From Thermoleophilaceae bacterium (GTDB lineage Bacteria > Actinomycetota > Thermoleophilia > Solirubrobacterales > Thermoleophilaceae), in the NCBI GenBank assembly GCA_014534235.1, contig JACVRW010000018.1:1-39154 (forward strand): a DNA stretch of 39,154 nt, written 5' to 3'. The notes beneath the pieces were generated by a model. It worked only from the letters and a program-made list of their open reading frames with translations. It searched no databases and was not told the origin of the DNA. Positions 1-10,478 of this stretch are shown in pieces. Made by a program: the position numbers and the translations under genes. How positions within the stretch are numbered: the first letter of the stretch is position 1; each line of letters begins with the position of its first letter.

Positions 1-2
1 CC

Positions 3-2315
<2,313 letters not shown>

Positions 2316-2344
2316 CCTCATGGCGGACGCGATCGCACGAAACG

Positions 2345-3440
2345 ATGGCGGCGTCTAGCGCCCTCCGCGACCAGCTCAAGCTGCTCGCGGACTACCTTTG
2401 ACCCCGCTCGGCTAGCGGCGCGCCTCGCAGAGCTCGAGCGCGAGATGCAGTCGCCCGGCTTCTGGGACGAGCCGGAGCGGGCGGCCTCGGTGTCCGCCGA
2501 GCACGCCGCCGTGGCTCGGCGGCTCGAGGCCTTCCGTTCGCTCGAGCGGGACATCGAGGACCTGGAGACGCTCGAGGAGATGGCCGCCGACGACGAGTCG
2601 ATCGCCGCGGAGCTGGACGAGCAGCGCGCCTCGATCGAGTCGCGCCTGGCGGAGCTCGAGGAGGCGCGGCTCTTCTCCGGCCGGTACGACGCCGGCGACG
2701 CGGTGGTGACCGTCAACGCCGGCGCCGGCGGCACGGACTCCCAGGACTGGGCGGAGATGCTGCTTCGCATGGAGATGCGCTGGGCCGAGCGGAGAGGCAT
2801 GAAGGTGGAGCTCATGGAGGCCTCGCCCGGGGAGGAGGCCGGAATCAAGTCGGCGACGTTCATCGCCCGGGGCGAGAACGCCTACGGGCTCTTCTCGGCG
2901 GAGAAGGGCGTTCACCGCCTGGTGCGCATTTCGCCGTTCGACGCCCAGTCCCGCCGTCACACCGCCTTCGCCGGCGTGGAGGTGGCCCCGCTCGTCGAGG
3001 ACGCGGTGAACGTGGAGATCGACCCCGAGGAGATCCAGGTCGACACCTACCGAGCCTCCGGCGCCGGCGGCCAGCACGTCAACAAGACCGACTCCGCGGT
3101 TCGCATCACGCACCGTCCCACCGGCATCGTGGTGCAGTGCCAGAACGAGCGCTCGCAGTCGGCCAACAAGGACACGGCCATGCGGATGCTGCGCGCGAAG
3201 CTCGTCGAGCTGGAGGAGAGAAAGCGCCAGGAGGAGATCGCCAGGGAGAAGGGGGAGGCGCAGGACGTGGCTTGGGGCTCGCAGATCCGCTCGTACGTGC
3301 TCCACCCCTACACGATGGTCAAAGACCACCGCACGAACGTGGAGGCGGGCAATGCCCAGGCCGTGCTGGACGGCGACCTGGACGAGTTCGTCAGGGCGGA
3401 GCTGCTGCGCCGCGCCGGAGACGGCCGGCGGCCCGGGTAG
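2345..3440 (+). CDS. prfB: Peptide chain release factor 2, programmed +1 frameshift
   Basis: RF2 recognises UGA and UAA stop codons and triggers peptide release. Translation from ATG at 2345 gives MAASSALRDQLKLLADYL and then meets TGA at 2399-2401 in the context CTT TGA C, the classic RF2 frameshift site. A +1 slip continues as DPARLAARLAELEREMQSPG, matching the usual RF2 N-terminus. The second frame carries the SPF stop-codon recognition tripeptide (ISPFDAQSRRHTAF) and the GGQ hydrolysis motif (SGAGGQHVNK). A start at the in-frame ATG 2445 would drop the conserved N-terminal helix, so the frameshifted product is preferred. The strong AGGGGG Shine-Dalgarno-like element found upstream of the E. 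coli site is not evident; only GCGGA precedes TAC CTT. Autoregulation by RF2 level is the known role of this arrangement. Confidence 0.95.
2393..2402 (+). promoter_or_regulatory. RF2 programmed +1 ribosomal frameshift site
   Basis: The string TAC CTT TGA C places the P-site slippery codon CTT (2396-2398) before an in-frame TGA (2399-2401) followed by C, a poor termination context. The zero frame upstream and the +1 frame downstream both encode RF2-like sequence across the junction, which is what marks this as recoding and not as a sequencing error. Confidence 0.93.
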
Positions 3441-3482
3441 ACTCGCGCCGCTTTCTGCCGAGTCCCCAAAGGAGGTAGCACC

Positions 3483-3956
3483 GTGAAGCGCCTGGCCCTG
3501 CTCGCCGCCGTCGTGGTCGCCGTGTCGGTAGTGGCTCCGTCGTCTGCGAGCGCGCTGATCCAGATCGATCGCGGCATCGCCGGAGCCCGCCTCGGCAACA
3601 CCAAGGCTCAGGTCCGGGCGGCGCTCGGTCAGCCGAGGCGGGTGGTCAACGGGCGCAACGAATTCGGGCCCTTCACCCAGTTCCGGTACGCCGGCGGCAT
3701 CATCGTGACGTTCCAGAGCGGGAACACGGTGACCGCCGTCCAGACCACCGGCCTTGGCGACCGCACGGCCCGGGGCGTGGGGGTCCGCTCGACCGGCCGG
3801 GCCGTTCGCAGGCGGGTCCCGGGCCTGCGCTGCACGGCGTCCGGGAACCTCCGGATCTGCGAGACCGGCACGGGCCTGCCTGGTCAGCGAGTGACCGCGT
3901 TCTTCATCCGGAGCGGGCGGGTCTTCCGTGTGACCGTCGCCTTCGTGATCGATTGA
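3483..3956 (+). CDS. Small secreted protein of unknown function
   Basis: This 157-residue protein starts at GTG 3483 behind one of the strongest Shine-Dalgarno sites in the window (AAAGGAGGT at 3468-3476). Residues 1-24 form a typical signal peptide: MKR, a hydrophobic run LALLAAVVVAVSVVAPS, then a small-residue SASA cleavage region. The mature part begins IQIDRGIAGARLGNTKAQVRAALGQP, which resembles the start of small secreted actinobacterial proteins with a SmpA/OmlA-like or BLIP-like repeat, but this is only a loose resemblance. Two cysteines near residues 119 and 128 could form a disulfide. It follows prfB by 42 bases and is probably transcribed independently or by readthrough. I do not recognise a function. 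Confidence 0.8.
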   Translation: MKRLALLAAVVVAVSVVAPSSASALIQIDRGIAGARLGNTKAQVRAALGQPRRVVNGRNEFGPFTQFRYAGGIIVTFQSGNTVTAVQTTGLGDRTARGVGVRSTGRAVRRRVPGLRCTASGNLRICETGTGLPGQRVTAFFIRSGRVFRVTVAFVID

Positions 3957-3986
3957 CCGGAGGCCCCGGCGGGGGCACTGCCGCGA

Positions 3987-4337
3987 CTAGGAGTCCTCCT
4001 CCTCGAAGGCCGGCAGCGGGCCCCTGCTCGGCTCCTCGATCTCCTCGAGCACGCCGAGCAGCTGGCCGACCCTGCACACGAGGAGCCGTTCCTCCTCGAC
4101 CTCGACCCAGACGCCCGCCGACGCGGGAAAGACCACGTGATCGCCCGGCTTGACGGGCATCTTCACCCCCACGTGGCTCCACCAGTCGAGGCCCGGCCCC
4201 ACGGCGAGCACGATCCCGTGCTGCGGCGGCGATTCGTGCTCGCCGGGCGGCAGCACGAGCCCCGAGCGCCGTACTCGATCCGGGTCGAGCTCCTTGATCA
4301 CGACCTGGTCGAAGAGGGGCCTCAGCTGCTGCTTCAT
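3987..4337 (-). CDS. Cpn10 (GroES)-like co-chaperonin
   Basis: The 116-residue product starts MKQQLRPLFDQVVIKELDPD, matching the first strand of GroES (xxRPLxDRVxVK), and continues with SGLVLPP, a GIVLAVGPG segment, VKPGDHVVFPASAGVWVEVEEERLLVCR and a terminal hydrophobic strand, in the order expected for the Cpn10 fold. GroES forms the heptameric lid on GroEL. It is longer than normal GroES (about 95-100 residues) because of an acidic tail ending PAFEEEDS. There is no groEL next to it; it lies divergent from ftsH. It may therefore be a second GroES-like paralogue and not the main co-chaperonin. A TATCGT box lies upstream on the minus strand. Family assignment is firm; the specific role is not. 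Confidence 0.85.
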   Translation of the reverse strand: MKQQLRPLFDQVVIKELDPDRVRRSGLVLPPGEHESPPQHGIVLAVGPGLDWWSHVGVKMPVKPGDHVVFPASAGVWVEVEEERLLVCRVGQLLGVLEEIEEPSRGPLPAFEEEDS

Positions 4338-4397
4338 CGATTAGAGAAACGATAAGGGGCCGGCCGCGGGGCACGTGGAACTTCCGGCGGCGGGCTT

Positions 4398-4403
4398 TAC
4401 GAT
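4398..4403 (+). promoter_or_regulatory. Putative -10 element giving a leaderless ftsH transcript
   Basis: TACGAT ends seven bases before ATG 4411 and no Shine-Dalgarno sequence lies between, so transcription would begin at or next to the start codon. The same spacing recurs at several other genes in this window. The -35 position (about 4375) has only GTGGAA, a weak match. Confidence 0.5.
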
Positions 4404-4410
4404 TGCCTTG

Positions 4411-6360
4411 ATGGCCGACGAACCGCGCGCGCCCGATCCCCGCACTCCGCCGCCCCCGCCCGACCCAAAGCGCGGGAATCTGCGCGTGAGCGGCGCCCCC
4501 GGGAAGCCGCCGATGCTGCCGTGGAGCCCGCGGCGGTTCCTCATCATCCTCGCGCTGCTGTTCATCCTGAACTGGGCGATCGTGGCGATATTCGCCCCAC
4601 CGGAGCCGCGCATCCAGGTCCCGTACAACCCGACCTTCCTCCAGGAGGTGCGCGACGGGAACGTCCGGGAGATCTCCTCGACCGGCGAGACCGTCAAGGG
4701 GGAGTTCAAGCAGAAGGTCACTTACGAAGGCGAGACGGCGAAGCAGTTCGAGACCCAGGTCCCGACCTTCGCGAACGAGCGTCAGCTCTCCCAGCTGCTC
4801 GAGCGCGAGGATGTGACCGTCAACGCCAAGCCGCCCGGCGAGCGCTCGCTGCTCGAGACGCTCCTCTTCAGCTTCGGCCCGACCATCCTGCTCGTCGCGC
4901 TGTTCATCTGGTTGTTCCGCCGGGCGGCGGCCGGTGCCGGGGGCGGCATGCTGGGGCAGTTCGGGCGCAGCCGCGCGCGGCGCGTGGAGCCCTCCACGCA
5001 GACCGTCACCTTCGAGGACGTTGCGGGCATCGACGAGGCGGAGGACGAGCTCGTCGAGGTGGTCGACTTCCTGCGCAACCCGGACAAGTACCGCAAGCTC
5101 GGCGCTCGCATCCCGCGGGGCGTGCTGCTCTCCGGTCCGCCCGGAACCGGCAAGACCCTGCTCGCCCGGGCCGTGGCCGGCGAGGCCGGCGTGCCGTTCT
5201 TCTCGGCTTCGGCCTCGGAGTTCATCGAGGCGATCGTCGGCATCGGCGCCTCGCGCGTGCGCGACCTCTTCCAGCAGGCGAAGGAGGCCGCGCCGGCGAT
5301 CGTCTTCATCGACGAGCTGGACGCGATCGGCCGGGCCCGGGGCGGTGCAGTCGGCGTCGGCGGCCACGACGAGCGCGAGCAGACGCTCAACCAGATCCTC
5401 ACCGAGATGGACGGCTTCGACTCGAGCACCGGGGTGATCGTGCTCGGCGCGACGAACCGGCCGGACGTCCTGGACCCGGCGCTGCTGCGGCCCGGGCGCT
5501 TCGACCGCCGGGTGGCCGTGCAGCCGCCGGACAGCCAGGGCAGGGAGATGATCCTGCGCGTGCACACCCGGTCCGTGCCGCTCGGCGACGACGTCGATCT
5601 CGAGCAGCTCGCTCAGAGCACGCCCGGCATGGTCGGCGCGGACCTCGCGAACCTGGTGAATGAGGCCGCACTGCTGGCCGCGCGCCGCGGCCACCCGCGC
5701 GTGCAGCGCTCCGACTTCACCGACGCGCTCGAGCGGATCATGCTCGGTGCCGAGCGGAAGATCGTGCTGACGGATGAGGATCGCCGCCGAATCGCCTATC
5801 ACGAGGGCGGCCACGCGATCGTCGGGATGCTCACCCCGGGGGCCGACCCCGTTCGCAAGGTCTCGATCATCCCGCGTGGACAGGCTCTCGGCGTGACGCT
5901 CTCCACGCCCGAGGACGACCGCTTCAACTACTCGGAGGAGGAGCTGCGGGCCAAGATCAGAGTCGCGTTCGGTGGGCGCGTCGCGGAGGAGATCGTCTAT
6001 GGCGACCCCACCACCGGCGCCGAGTCGGACATCCAGCAGGTCACCATGATCGCCCGTGGCATGGTGGAGCGATGGGGGATGAGCCAGAAGGTCGGCTTCA
6101 TCACGGTGGCTCGACAAGACGGCCAAGGCCCGCTGCTTCCGGGCGCCGAGGCGGCGTCCGAAGCCACGCAGGAGCTGGTCGACGCGGAGGTGCGCCGGAT
6201 CGTCGAGGAAGAGCGTCGGGCCGTACGCGAGCTCCTCGCCGAGAACCGCGACCGCCTGGACGCGCTCGCAGAGGCGCTGCTCGAGCGGGAGACGCTGGAC
6301 GAGGCGGACGCGTACGCGGTCGCGGGCATCGACCGCGCGCTTGCGCCGGCGCCCGGGTAG
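4411..6360 (+). CDS. ftsH: ATP-dependent zinc metalloprotease FtsH
   Basis: FtsH is a membrane-anchored AAA+ protease that degrades membrane and regulatory proteins. ATG 4411 is preferred over GTG 4375 because a TANNNT box sits seven bases upstream; this gives 649 residues. Order of parts: Pro-rich cytosolic tip, TM1 (about 43-62), short extracytoplasmic domain, TM2 (about 150-170), AAA domain with Walker A GPPGTGKT (242-249), Walker [34 protein letters not shown], then the protease domain with HEGGH (464-468) and the third zinc ligand Asp540 in TGAESD. One oddity: the pore loop, normally FVG after a Met or similar residue, reads AIVGIG with Ile at position 275 where an aromatic Phe is expected. 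It may be a paralogue of a standard FtsH encoded elsewhere. Confidence 0.95.
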   Translation: MADEPRAPDPRTPPPPPDPKRGNLRVSGAPGKPPMLPWSPRRFLIILALLFILNWAIVAIFAPPEPRIQVPYNPTFLQEVRDGNVREISSTGETVKGEFKQKVTYEGETAKQFETQVPTFANERQLSQLLEREDVTVNAKPPGERSLLETLLFSFGPTILLVALFIWLFRRAAAGAGGGMLGQFGRSRARRVEPSTQTVTFEDVAGIDEAEDELVEVVDFLRNPDKYRKLGARIPRGVLLSGPPGTGKTLLARAVAGEAGVPFFSASASEFIEAIVGIGASRVRDLFQQAKEAAPAIVFIDELDAIGRARGGAVGVGGHDEREQTLNQILTEMDGFDSSTGVIVLGATNRPDVLDPALLRPGRFDRRVAVQPPDSQGREMILRVHTRSVPLGDDVDLEQLAQSTPGMVGADLANLVNEAALLAARRGHPRVQRSDFTDALERIMLGAERKIVLTDEDRRRIAYHEGGHAIVGMLTPGADPVRKVSIIPRGQALGVTLSTPEDDRFNYSEEELRAKIRVAFGGRVAEEIVYGDPTTGAESDIQQVTMIARGMVERWGMSQKVGFITVARQDGQGPLLPGAEAASEATQELVDAEVRRIVEEERRAVRELLAENRDRLDALAEALLERETLDEADAYAVAGIDRALAPAPG

Positions 6361-6397
6361 GGATCGCCGCTCAGCCAGCGCCCCACCCTGTCAACAA

Positions 6398-6416
6398 GGT
6401 GTCGCAGGACGACACC
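6398..6416. terminator. Hairpin between convergent ftsH and cupredoxin-like gene
   Basis: GGTGTCG (6398-6404), a five-base loop CAGGA, and CGACACC (6410-6416) form a perfect seven-pair stem in the 99-base gap between two converging genes. There is no T-run, so an intrinsic terminator is possible but unproven. A second perfect palindrome, CCGCCCGGGCGG, lies about 30 bases downstream. Confidence 0.4.
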
Positions 6417-6459
6417 AAACGACTCGACGGAGCCCAGACGCCGCCCGGGCGGGACCCCG

Positions 6460-7260
6460 CTAGCGCACGCGCACGAACCGGTACATGCCCTGCCGGTCAT
6501 GGCCCTCGAAGAAGCAGACCATCACGTAGCGGCCGCGCCGCGGGAATCGCACCTCGTTGTAGTCCACCGCCCCGCGGGTGATCAGGGACTGGGGCTCGAT
6601 CGACGCTCGGAAGTCCACGAGGCGCCCCAGCCGGCGCTCGTTGCCCCGGCGCAGCGCGGCGCCGACCGCCCGCCTGCCTGCGCCGCGACGCAGGGGCGCA
6701 GCGACCGCGAAGTGGGGAGCCCAGCCGGCGTTCTCGAAGCGCAGCACGCCGCGGCGTGGGAGCCTGGTGGCGCCCCGGAAGCGAAGGTCGATCATCCGGA
6801 CGCTGGCGTCGGCGCGTGGGAGCGCCGCGCCGTTCGCCTGGCCGCCGACCGTGAAGCTCGTTACCTGCGGACGCCGGCCGGCGATGTTGATGACGACGTA
6901 GGTCGAGTTCGCCCGCAGAGGGAACGTCACCGCGCGTCGCCTGGTCGGTGGGGACACGCTCGCGCCGCCGTCGAGGTTGAGAAGCTCGATGGCGTCCTCC
7001 GGGTCGCCCTGCACGGCGGTCATGAACTGATCGAGCGTCACCGCCGGCCGCAGCGCCCCGATGGCGATCTCCGCAGGCGCATCGCCCGCTCTCACCACCT
7101 CGAAACGGGTCGGCCCGGCCTGGAGCGGACCGCTCACGTCGAGGCTAAGCGCGGTCCCCGACGCCGTGACGGTGACCGTGGGGGCGGGCCCCTGAGCGGA
7201 GACCGCAGCGGCAACGCCGAGTGCGAAGGCCGCAAGGATCCCAGCGACTGCTATGCGCAT
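6460..7260 (-). CDS. Secreted cupredoxin-like protein
   Basis: The 266-residue product begins with a signal peptide (MRIAVAGILAAFALGVAAAV then SAQG) and has a good ribosome site (GGGAGGTG, six bases before ATG). The body is beta-rich and Arg-rich. Near the C-terminus Cys249, His254 and Met259 lie in VCFFEGHDRQGM, and His183 lies in WAPHFAV; this His...Cys-His-Met set in a beta context is the pattern of type 1 copper sites in cupredoxins. The spacing (C-x4-H-x4-M) fits azurin/plastocyanin-like sites only loosely, so copper binding is inferred. The partner electron carrier is unknown; neighbours (ftsH, a diguanylate cyclase) do not suggest one. A similar C-terminal segment is common in uncharacterised actinobacterial secreted proteins. 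Confidence 0.6.
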   Translation of the reverse strand: MRIAVAGILAAFALGVAAAVSAQGPAPTVTVTASGTALSLDVSGPLQAGPTRFEVVRAGDAPAEIAIGALRPAVTLDQFMTAVQGDPEDAIELLNLDGGASVSPPTRRRAVTFPLRANSTYVVINIAGRRPQVTSFTVGGQANGAALPRADASVRMIDLRFRGATRLPRRGVLRFENAGWAPHFAVAAPLRRGAGRRAVGAALRRGNERRLGRLVDFRASIEPQSLITRGAVDYNEVRFPRRGRYVMVCFFEGHDRQGMYRFVRVR

Positions 7261-7361
7261 CTGGCACCTCCCTGAACCAGCGCTGTGGAACGAGCCCCGT
7301 GCCCGCCCGCTCGGTGGCCACCGTAACCGGGCCGGGCGGAATCCGCAAGTTGCGCGCTGCG

Positions 7362-8429
7362 CTACCGGCGCTTCTCGGTCTTCTGCTCGAGCATGGCTAC
7401 GTCCGCCGCGGCAAGCACGTCCTCCGGGCTCGCCCCAGGCGAGATCTCGGCGGCGCCCCAGCTGATCTCGAGCCCGCGGCCGTCCGGCCCGGAGCAGGCC
7501 TGACGCACGTTCTCGGCCACGCGCTCGAGGACGTCGTCCGCCGCCTCCCGTCCGCTCCCGGGTAGGACGACCACGAACTCGTCGCCGCCCCAGCGAAAGC
7601 AGCGGTCCGTGCTCCGCAGCGAGCTCTCCATCACTCTGGCTACCTCGCCGAGGCAGCGGTCGCCCTCGAGATGACCGTAGACATCGTTGATGCGCTTCAG
7701 GCTGTCGATGTCGACGAGGCCGATGCTGAGCGGGTCCCCGTCGCGCGCGGCGCGGGCCACCTCGACGGTGAGCGAATCGTCGAACGCCCGCCGGTTGCCA
7801 AGTCCCGTGAGCGCGTCCACGCTGGCCAGCCGGCGTGCCACCTCTGCTCCCGCACGCAAGCCGAGCCGCTGCTGGCGGACCAGGTGGAGGTAGCTGAACA
7901 GGATCGAGCCAAAGCCAACGAGGAGGAGCGCCTCGGCCACCATGTCGCCGACCGTCTCGCTGCTCGTGCCGCTGTAAACGAGCGGCAGGGCCAGGGCGCC
8001 CAGCATCACCCCGAGCAGCGTGAAGGCGCGACGCGGGGGATGCGGGGCGGCGGCGCCGAGCCAGAGCACGTACAGGTCCTCGTAGGCGGACGAGCCGCCG
8101 GCCGCGAGCCAGTTCAGCGTGGCGATCGAGGCCAGGCCCAGGTACGCAATCACGAGGAGGTCGTCGAACGACGGTGACCGCCGCGCGACCAGCACCGCCG
8201 CAACTCCGGCCGCGACCACGATGGCGGGGGCGATGAACCAGCCCGCCAGGCCGATCTGCTCGTCGACGGGCTCGAGCGGGAGGAAGACCAGCACCAGGAT
8301 GCCGTTGAGCGCGAGCAGCGCAACCATGATCCGGCGGGAGGTGCGCAGATCGGCGCCCGCATATGGATCCGCGCTGCGCCCGAACATGCCGCGCAGGAAC
8401 TGGGACGCTCCGATTCGGAGTTCCTTCAT
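7362..8429 (-). CDS. Membrane-bound diguanylate cyclase (GGDEF)
   Basis: The 355-residue protein has an N-terminal half with about six hydrophobic segments (residues 34-51, 62-81, 90-108, 118-128, 136-152, 165-180) followed by a GGDEF domain from about residue 195. The active-site signature is RWGGDEF (GGDEF at 281-285), with substrate-binding residues in DALTGLGNRRAFD and the metal Asp in LVDIDSLKRINDVYGH. The inhibitory I-site RSTD (272-275) sits exactly five residues before GGDEF, so product feedback inhibition by cyclic di-GMP is expected. No recognisable sensor domain other than the membrane module is present and no EAL domain follows. It stands alone between the cupredoxin-like gene and the divergent nadC remnant. 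Catalytic competence is inferred from intact motifs. Confidence 0.9.
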   Translation of the reverse strand: MKELRIGASQFLRGMFGRSADPYAGADLRTSRRIMVALLALNGILVLVFLPLEPVDEQIGLAGWFIAPAIVVAAGVAAVLVARRSPSFDDLLVIAYLGLASIATLNWLAAGGSSAYEDLYVLWLGAAAPHPPRRAFTLLGVMLGALALPLVYSGTSSETVGDMVAEALLLVGFGSILFSYLHLVRQQRLGLRAGAEVARRLASVDALTGLGNRRAFDDSLTVEVARAARDGDPLSIGLVDIDSLKRINDVYGHLEGDRCLGEVARVMESSLRSTDRCFRWGGDEFVVVLPGSGREAADDVLERVAENVRQACSGPDGRGLEISWGAAEISPGASPEDVLAAADVAMLEQKTEKRR

Positions 8430-8540
8430 TCGGCCATCACCGGGAAGTCTCTCCCTTGTCGTAGCCTGCCGACAACATGCGGCCCGAACGCGGCGTCCAT
8501 CCGTCCTCGATCTGAATCGCGGCGCGAGCCGCGGCCTCCC

Positions 8541-9352
8541 GTGCTGGACCTGATCGATCGCGCCCTGGCCGAGGATATCGGTGCCGGTGATCTCACCACG
8601 ACGACGGTGATCCCCGAGGGAACCCGGGCGCGCGGCCGAATCGAGCAGCCGATGGAGGGGGTGCCCGCCGGGCTGCGCGTGGCGGAGCCCGTGTTTCAGC
8701 GCGTCGATCCGAGCCTACGTTGGCGCGCGCACGCGGTCGACGGGGACTGGCGCGAGCCTGGCCTGCTCGCCGAGGTGGTCGGCGACGCGGCAGCGATCCT
8801 GCGCGGCGAGCGCGTGGCGCTGAACTTCCTCGGCCGGCTCTCGGGCATCGCCACCCTCACCGCCCTCTACGTGGGCGCGGTCGCCGGAACGGGCGCACGC
8901 ATCCTCGACACCCGGAAGACCACGCCCGGGATGCGTGCGCTCGAGAGGGGAGGGCCGGCGGCGGGGTGAGCCATCTGGCCGGGCTGCACGACGCGATCCT
9001 GGTCAAGGAGAACCACGCCGCGCTCGTGGGAGGCGTGGGCGCGGCCGCGCGGCGAGCCTTGGCGGCGGCGCCGCCCGGAGTGCTCGTGGAGGTCGAGTGC
9101 GCCACCCTCGACGAGTTGGCCGAGGCGATCGACGCGGGCGTTCCGCGGCTTCTGCTGGACAACATGTCCCCGGACGAGCTTCGGCGCGCGGTGGAGCTCG
9201 TGGCGAAGCGCGCGGAGCTCGAGGCTTCGGGCGGCATCACGCTCGAGACCGTGCGTACGGCGGCCGAGTCGGGTGTCGACTACATCTGCGTGGGCGGCAT
9301 CACCCACTCGGCGCCGGCCCTCGACGTCAGCCTGCTGGTGGAGCCGCTGTGA
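8541..9352 (+). pseudogene. nadC: Nicotinate-nucleotide pyrophosphorylase (quinolinate PRTase), frameshifted
   Basis: NadC converts quinolinate and PRPP to nicotinate mononucleotide in de novo NAD synthesis. From GTG 8541 the frame reads LIDRALAEDIGAGDLTT through LDTRKTTPGMRALER and then hits TGA at 8967-8969. The remaining family sequence (GGGVSHLAGLHDAILVKENH to ASGGITLETV and VDYICVGGITHSAPALDVSL) continues in another frame to the stop at 9352. Against family members, the stretch after RALE is seven bases shorter than expected, removing the KYAVR-like segment and shifting the frame within about 8946-8960. The conserved active-site His-Arg pair reads His-Leu (8972-8977). Two lesions plus damaged neighbours favour a true pseudogene, though an assembly error is possible for the deletion. 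Confidence 0.85.
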
Positions 9353-9548
9353 GCGTCAGCCGCGTCACCGCAAACGGGTCGGTCACCTGCAGCTCGTGCG
9401 AGCGGAACCGGTAGACGGACGCCGGTCGGCCCCCGCCCGGGCCGGGCGCTCGGCGCTCGCCGGTCGCCTCGAGCAGCCCGCGACGCTCGAGCACCCGGCG
9501 CAGGTTCGTGGCGTCGACCGGGTATCCCAGCGCGGCCGTGTATATCGC
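9327..9548 (-). pseudogene. nrtR: C-terminal winged-helix remnant of NrtR-like NAD regulator
   Basis: On the minus strand, from about 9548 down to the TGA at 9327-9329, the translation reads [20 protein letters not shown], then [12 protein letters not shown], a Pro/Gly-rich turn, [10 protein letters not shown] and a short tail. This is the pattern of the C-terminal winged-helix domain of NrtR, a Nudix-family repressor of NAD synthesis genes (the family has a conserved fNfRRkvl...GllEetGerr...GRPa.lYrf segment). The whole N-terminal Nudix effector domain (about 150 residues) is missing: the frame runs directly into antisense nadA. The remnant overlaps the nadC 3' end by 26 bases, as natural convergent neighbours can. 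It has no start codon of its own in this context. The assignment rests on motif memory, and position beside nad genes supports it. Confidence 0.72.
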
Positions 9549-10431
9549 ACCAGCTGCCCGAGCTCCAGCAGGTCGCCGACTTCGTCGGCGACTCGCTCGG
9601 CCTCTCCCGCCGCGCCGCCGACACCGACGCGGAGGTCATCGCCTTCTGCGGCGTCCATTTCATGGCCGAGACCGCCTCGATCCTCTCGCCCGACAGGACC
9701 GTGCTCCTGCCGGACCTGGGCGCCGGCTGCTCCCTGGCGGACTCGATCACGGCCGACGCCCTGCGCGTGTGGAAGGAGAAGCACCCCGGCGCGGTCGTCG
9801 TCATGTACGTCAACACGACCGCCGAGGTAAAGGCCGAGACGGACTACTGCTGCACCTCCTCGAACGCGGTCGGCATGGTCGAGCACATCCTTCGCGAGCA
9901 CGGCGACGACACGGAGATCCTGTTCGGGCCCGACATGTGGCTCGGCGCGTACGTCGAGCGGGTGACGGGCCGCCGGATGCATGTCTGAGACGGCGAGTGC
10001 CACGTCCACGCCGGCATCCGCCCCGCCGACATCGCGGACGTCCGCGCCGCGCACCCGGACGCCGAGTTCCTGATCCACCCGGAGTGCGGCTGCACGACCC
10101 AGGTCATGGAGTACGTAGCGTCCGGGGACGTCGACCCCGAGCGCACGTACATGCTCTCCACCGGCGGGATGCTGAGGTTCGCCCGCGGGTCGGACGCCGA
10201 CGAGTTCATCGTCGCCACGGAGACCGGCATGCCCACCCGCTCTCGGTGGAGAATCCAGGAAAGAGCTTCATCCCGGCAAACCGCGCGGCGGTGTGCAAGT
10301 ACATGAAGATGATCACGCTGCCGAAGCTGCGGGATGCTCTCCGCGACCTCAAGCCGGTGGTGAAGGTCGACCCTGCGCTCGCGGGGCGCGCCCGGGTTCC
10401 GATCGAGCGGATGGTCGCGATCGCGCCGTAG
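9548..10431 (+). pseudogene. nadA: Quinolinate synthase NadA, 5'-truncated with nonsense and frameshift
   Basis: NadA is a 4Fe-4S enzyme that makes quinolinate from iminoaspartate and DHAP. Recognisable sequence starts abruptly at [20 protein letters not shown], which lacks the first roughly 40-60 residues and any start codon. It continues through [47 protein letters not shown] and GRRMHV, where TGA (9986-9988) replaces the conserved Trp codon of the MHVW...GECHVHAG motif. The same frame resumes with CHVHAGIRPADIADV, FLIHPECGCTTQ and FIVATETGMP, then loses one base in a C-run near 10232-10234; the rest (LSVENPGKSFIPANRAAVCK to RVPIERMVAIAP) is in a shifted frame ending TAG 10429-10431. Three independent lesions make an intact product very unlikely. 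Confidence 0.9.
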
Positions 10432-10465
10432 TCCCGCACGCGGCCCGGCGCTCGGATCGGGCGGC

Positions 10466-10471
10466 TACGCT
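10466..10471 (+). promoter_or_regulatory. Putative -10 element of RibD-like gene
   Basis: TACGCT ends seven bases before GTG 10479 with no Shine-Dalgarno sequence between, suggesting a leaderless transcript. Confidence 0.45.
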
Positions 10472-10478
10472 GCCCGCG

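Noticed and set aside
2445-3440. ATG 2445 as the RF2 start
   Set aside because: The frame upstream of it is conserved RF2 sequence joined by an exact CTT TGA C recoding site.
3904-6126. Very long open frame antisense to ftsH and the Cpn10 gene region
   Set aside because: High GC content creates long antisense frames; its composition is Arg/Gly/Ala/Pro-rich and it resembles no family, while FtsH motifs on the other strand are complete.
8541-8969. Reading nadC as two real short proteins
   Set aside because: The two pieces together match one NadC sequence with a seven-base gap; neither has its own start signal or complete active site.
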